Below, piece after piece: positions 62,041 through 64,000 of a stretch of DNA of 64,000 bases. Made by a program: the position numbers and the translations under genes. The stretch lies in NCBI GenBank assembly GCA_003134655.1, contig PLBY01000045.1, positions 160,427-224,426 of the forward strand, written 5' to 3'. The first letter of the stretch is position 1; every line of letters begins with the position of its first letter. A model generated the notes under the pieces. It did no database searches. It saw only the letters and a list, made by a program, of their open reading frames with translations, and was not told the origin of the DNA. Origin of the DNA: Acidobacteriaceae bacterium. Lineage in GTDB: Bacteria; Acidobacteriota; Terriglobia; Terriglobales; Acidobacteriaceae.

Positions 62041-63141
62041 ATGAGTTCGCAAGCAAAATCGCACGCCGAGTTGCGGGATCGAATGTTTCGTACGCAACTG
62101 CTGGCTTGGTATGACACGCACGCGCGCGATCTGCCGTGGCGCGAGAGTCACGATCCGTACCGGGTGTGGCTGTCGGAGATCATGCTGCAGCAGACGCGGG
62201 TGGCGGCGGTGATTGTGCACTATCACGAGTTTCTGCGGCGGTTTCCTACGGTGGAGAAGCTGGCGCGTGCGCGGGAGGCTTCCGTGTTGGCTGTATGGAG
62301 CGGCCTGGGATATTACCGGCGGGCACGCATGCTGCACGCGGCAGCGAAGGTTGTGGTGCGGGAACGGGGAGGGAAGTTTCCAGAAACAGCGGAGGGATTG
62401 CGGGAGTTGCCCGGAGTGGGGCGCTATACGGCGGCGGCGATTGCCAGCATTGCATTTGGCGAGGCGGTCGCGGTTGTAGACGGGAATGTGGAGCGGGTGC
62501 TGCAGCGGTTTTCTGGGCAGAGGCTGGTCGGGGAGGAATTCTGGCTGGCAGCGGAGACGTTGCTGGATCGGGCACGTCCGGGAGATTTCAATCAGGCGAT
62601 GATGGAGCTGGGTGCGACCGTGTGTACGCCGCGGGCACCGGCATGCCTGACTTGCCCGGTGGTGGAGTTGTGCGCGACGCGCGGGGAGTTAGAGGGATCG
62701 GCAAAGAAGTCGCGACAGAAGAAGAGGGAGATTCATTACGTTCTGGCTCTCCGCGAGGACGCGGTATTTCTGGTGCAGAGAGCGCACAACGCGCGGCTGA
62801 TGGCGGGGATGTGGGAGTTACCTGAGGTGAATGGAGGTGCCCCAGGGGCTAAAGCCCGGCCCAACGGGGCAGGCAAGATCGCAGCGCTGAAAGCGCTGCG
62901 CCACCCAAAAACAAAAAACGGTGACCATGCCGATGCCTGCTTCACGCTCAAACATTCGATCACGGTAACGGACTACACCGTACGGGTTTGGCGAGTGGCT
63001 GCGGCCTCACAGGAGGAAGGCAAATGGATTCCGGCGGAGAGATTGTCGCGGGTTGCGCTTACGGGGCTGGCGCGGAAAATTCTGCGGAAAGCGGGAATCA
63101 GTCCTCCCCATCCGAAAGGCCGGTTGCGTCATCTAAAGTAG
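62041..63141 (+). CDS. mutY: A/G-specific adenine glycosylase with repeat insertion
   Basis: This 366-aa protein has DLPWRESHDPYRVWLSEIML, the MutY start. The helix-hairpin-helix and catalytic region are ELPGVGRYTAAAIASIAFGE and VVDGNVERVLQRF (Asp). The iron-sulfur cluster is CTPRAPACLTCPVVELC (C-X6-C-X2-C-X5-C). The NUDIX-like C-domain begins LAGMWELPEVNG-like (LMAGMWELPE). About 25 residues there (GAPGAKARPNGAGKIAALKA) come from the palindromic element at 62837. Fold continues HSITVTDYTVRVWR. It removes A opposite 8-oxoG. Confidence 0.92.
   Translation: MSSQAKSHAELRDRMFRTQLLAWYDTHARDLPWRESHDPYRVWLSEIMLQQTRVAAVIVHYHEFLRRFPTVEKLARAREASVLAVWSGLGYYRRARMLHAAAKVVVRERGGKFPETAEGLRELPGVGRYTAAAIASIAFGEAVAVVDGNVERVLQRFSGQRLVGEEFWLAAETLLDRARPGDFNQAMMELGATVCTPRAPACLTCPVVELCATRGELEGSAKKSRQKKREIHYVLALREDAVFLVQRAHNARLMAGMWELPEVNGGAPGAKARPNGAGKIAALKALRHPKTKNGDHADACFTLKHSITVTDYTVRVWRVAAASQEEGKWIPAERLSRVALTGLARKILRKAGISPPHPKGRLRHLK
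62837..62911 (-). repeat. Two-hairpin palindromic element, copy D (inside mutY)
   Basis: Inverted orientation: GTGCCCCAGGGGCTAAAGCC, 19 variable bases, ATCGCAGCGCTGAAAGCGCT, GCGCCACCCAAAA. It is 75 bp, a multiple of 3, and keeps the mutY frame open. Confidence 0.85.
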
Positions 63142-63206
63142 AAGCGGTTTGGCAGGTTATGCGCTGGCTGCGGCACTTATTGCAAGGACGAACCGGAGGA
63201 CGAAAG

Positions 63207-63704
63207 ATGGCGGCATTGACCATTGGGGCGAAGGCGCCGGAGTTTGATTTGAAGACTTTGGATGGGAAGCGGTTCTCGTTGAGTGACGAACTCGCGCACC
63301 GGCCGGTGGTGCTGGTGTTTTTCAAGGTCTCGTGTCCGACGTGCCAGTATGCGCTGCCGTTGTTCGAGAGATTGCATCAAGCCTACGAGGGCCAGGGCGT
63401 CACGCTGGTGGGCATTTCCCAGAACGATGCCAAGGAGACGGCAGCGTTTAACAAGGAATTCGGGATCTCGTTTCCCGTGCTACTCGATGACACGCGTTCT
63501 TACCCAGCTTCGAACGCCTATGGGTTGACCAACGTCCCCACCATCTTCTGGGTCGCACAGGATGGGGAGATTGAGGTTTCCAGCGTAGGCTGGCTCAAGG
63601 CGGACTTTGAAGAGATCAATCGCAGGATGGCCACGGCGGGAGAGATTGCTCCGGCAGTGATGTTCAAGCCGGGCGAAGATGTGCGGGATTTCCGCGCGGG
63701 TTGA
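63207..63704 (+). CDS. Thioredoxin-fold peroxiredoxin/TlpA-like protein
   Basis: From ATG 63207 (GGAGGACGAAAG upstream) this is 165 aa. The AhpC/TSA-type start is IGAKAPEFDLKTLDGKRFSL. The active site is FFKVSCPTCQYALPLF, a CxxC with thioredoxin-like arrangement, followed by VTLVGISQNDAKETAAF. The cis-Pro strand is LTNVPTIFWVAQDG. It is cytoplasmic, with no leader. It starts 65 bp after mutY, likely the same transcript. Unlike bcp at 18147 it uses Cys. Confidence 0.85.
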   Translation: MAALTIGAKAPEFDLKTLDGKRFSLSDELAHRPVVLVFFKVSCPTCQYALPLFERLHQAYEGQGVTLVGISQNDAKETAAFNKEFGISFPVLLDDTRSYPASNAYGLTNVPTIFWVAQDGEIEVSSVGWLKADFEEINRRMATAGEIAPAVMFKPGEDVRDFRAG

Positions 63705-63713
63705 GGGTCGAAA

Positions 63714-63790
63714 AACTAGCCGCCGGGCCGGTGGCTAACAAATCGCCGAGCTGCCGCTCGGCGGACGGGCGAAGGCGCCCGTCCCCACAC
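63714..63790. repeat. Three consecutive hairpins after the redoxin gene
   Basis: AGCCGCC/GGTGGCT, CGCCGAGC/GCTCGGCG with loop TGCC, and GGACGGGCG/CGCCCGTCC with loop AAGG followed by CCACAC. The third matches the hairpin at 31680. From 63791 to 64000 no gene is seen. Confidence 0.65.
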
Positions 63791-64000
63791 AAGCAATTAC
63801 CCCACCCAAGGATACCAAGCTCACCACAGCGAGTAAGCCCGCGCATCTGGACACGTCCGGGCGGGTGCTTTGTTCCGAGAGTGGGTGGACTCTCGTGCGG
63901 TCGAGGGCGTCAGTTCTCGTCCAACCTCGGCGAGGCCTCCTTTACAATTCCTGTAGACCTACAGAAAAAAGGCTTCCAGCAAGCGCGCCGCTTGGTTTTG

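Overview
The window looks like chromosomal DNA of an Acidobacteriota bacterium (Terriglobia/Koribacter type). Pointers are an ADOP-type duplicated orphan permease, an Oar-like TonB-dependent receptor with an N-terminal carboxypeptidase-regulatory domain, kinases with a PD40 beta-propeller, many small secreted proteins, a full LPS inner-core gene set (Gram-negative envelope), high GC and many short palindromic repeats. This is inference from gene content; no rRNA or tRNA gene was recognised.

Layout. 1-1.5 kb: edge of a minus-strand gene, two doubtful ORFs and a five-copy 26-bp motif array. 1.5-4 kb: secreted TPR protein and a methyltransferase. 4-9.5 kb: minus-strand LPS operon waaA-lpxK-rfaE1-rfaE2-waaC-ICMT. 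9.6-13.9 kb: secreted protein, Tat-exported aldo/keto reductase, gatB, membrane-anchored protein. 14-20.4 kb: GH1 glucosidase, metallo-hydrolase, proline-rich exported protein, a Bcp peroxiredoxin whose catalytic Cys codon is TGA, and a GH29 fucosidase. 20.5-26.3 kb: two near-identical type IV pilins, MFS exporter, PilZ protein, CpaE-like ATPase. 26.3-31.6 kb: small secreted proteins, flavin-type oxidase, hisS, gamma carbonic anhydrase. 32-38 kb: TonB receptor, rpsU, zinc-ribbon protein, mtaB. 38-45 kb: ABC-2 exporter, PD-(D/E)XK endonuclease, and a signalling block (receiver, STAS-receiver, Ser/Thr kinase). 45-51.4 kb: three small proteins and the translation operon infC-rpmI-rplT-pheS-pheT. 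51.6-64 kb: frameshifted lactate-oxidase-like gene, EAL/HDOD protein, receiver-like protein, ADOP permease with a nonsense codon, HIT protein, RlpA, mutY and a thiol redoxin.

The strongest unusual signal is the bcp gene at 18147-18620. An in-frame TGA sits exactly at the peroxidatic cysteine, an intact reading frame follows, no other Cys is encoded, and a GC-rich hairpin with a G-first loop lies 17 nt downstream. This is what a selenocysteine peroxiredoxin would look like.

The second theme is repeats. A two-hairpin palindromic element occurs four times, twice inside and in frame with core genes (mtaB, mutY). A similar element sits inside pheT. Other families are hairpins with compensatory stem changes (29.4 and 52.9 kb), an inverted pair of three-hairpin elements (30.9-31.1 kb) and tandem arrays of 9, 24 and about 28 bp. 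infC appears to start at AUC. Two genes (lldD-like, ADOP permease) are interrupted by a frameshift and a nonsense codon; whether these are real or assembly errors cannot be decided from the sequence alone.
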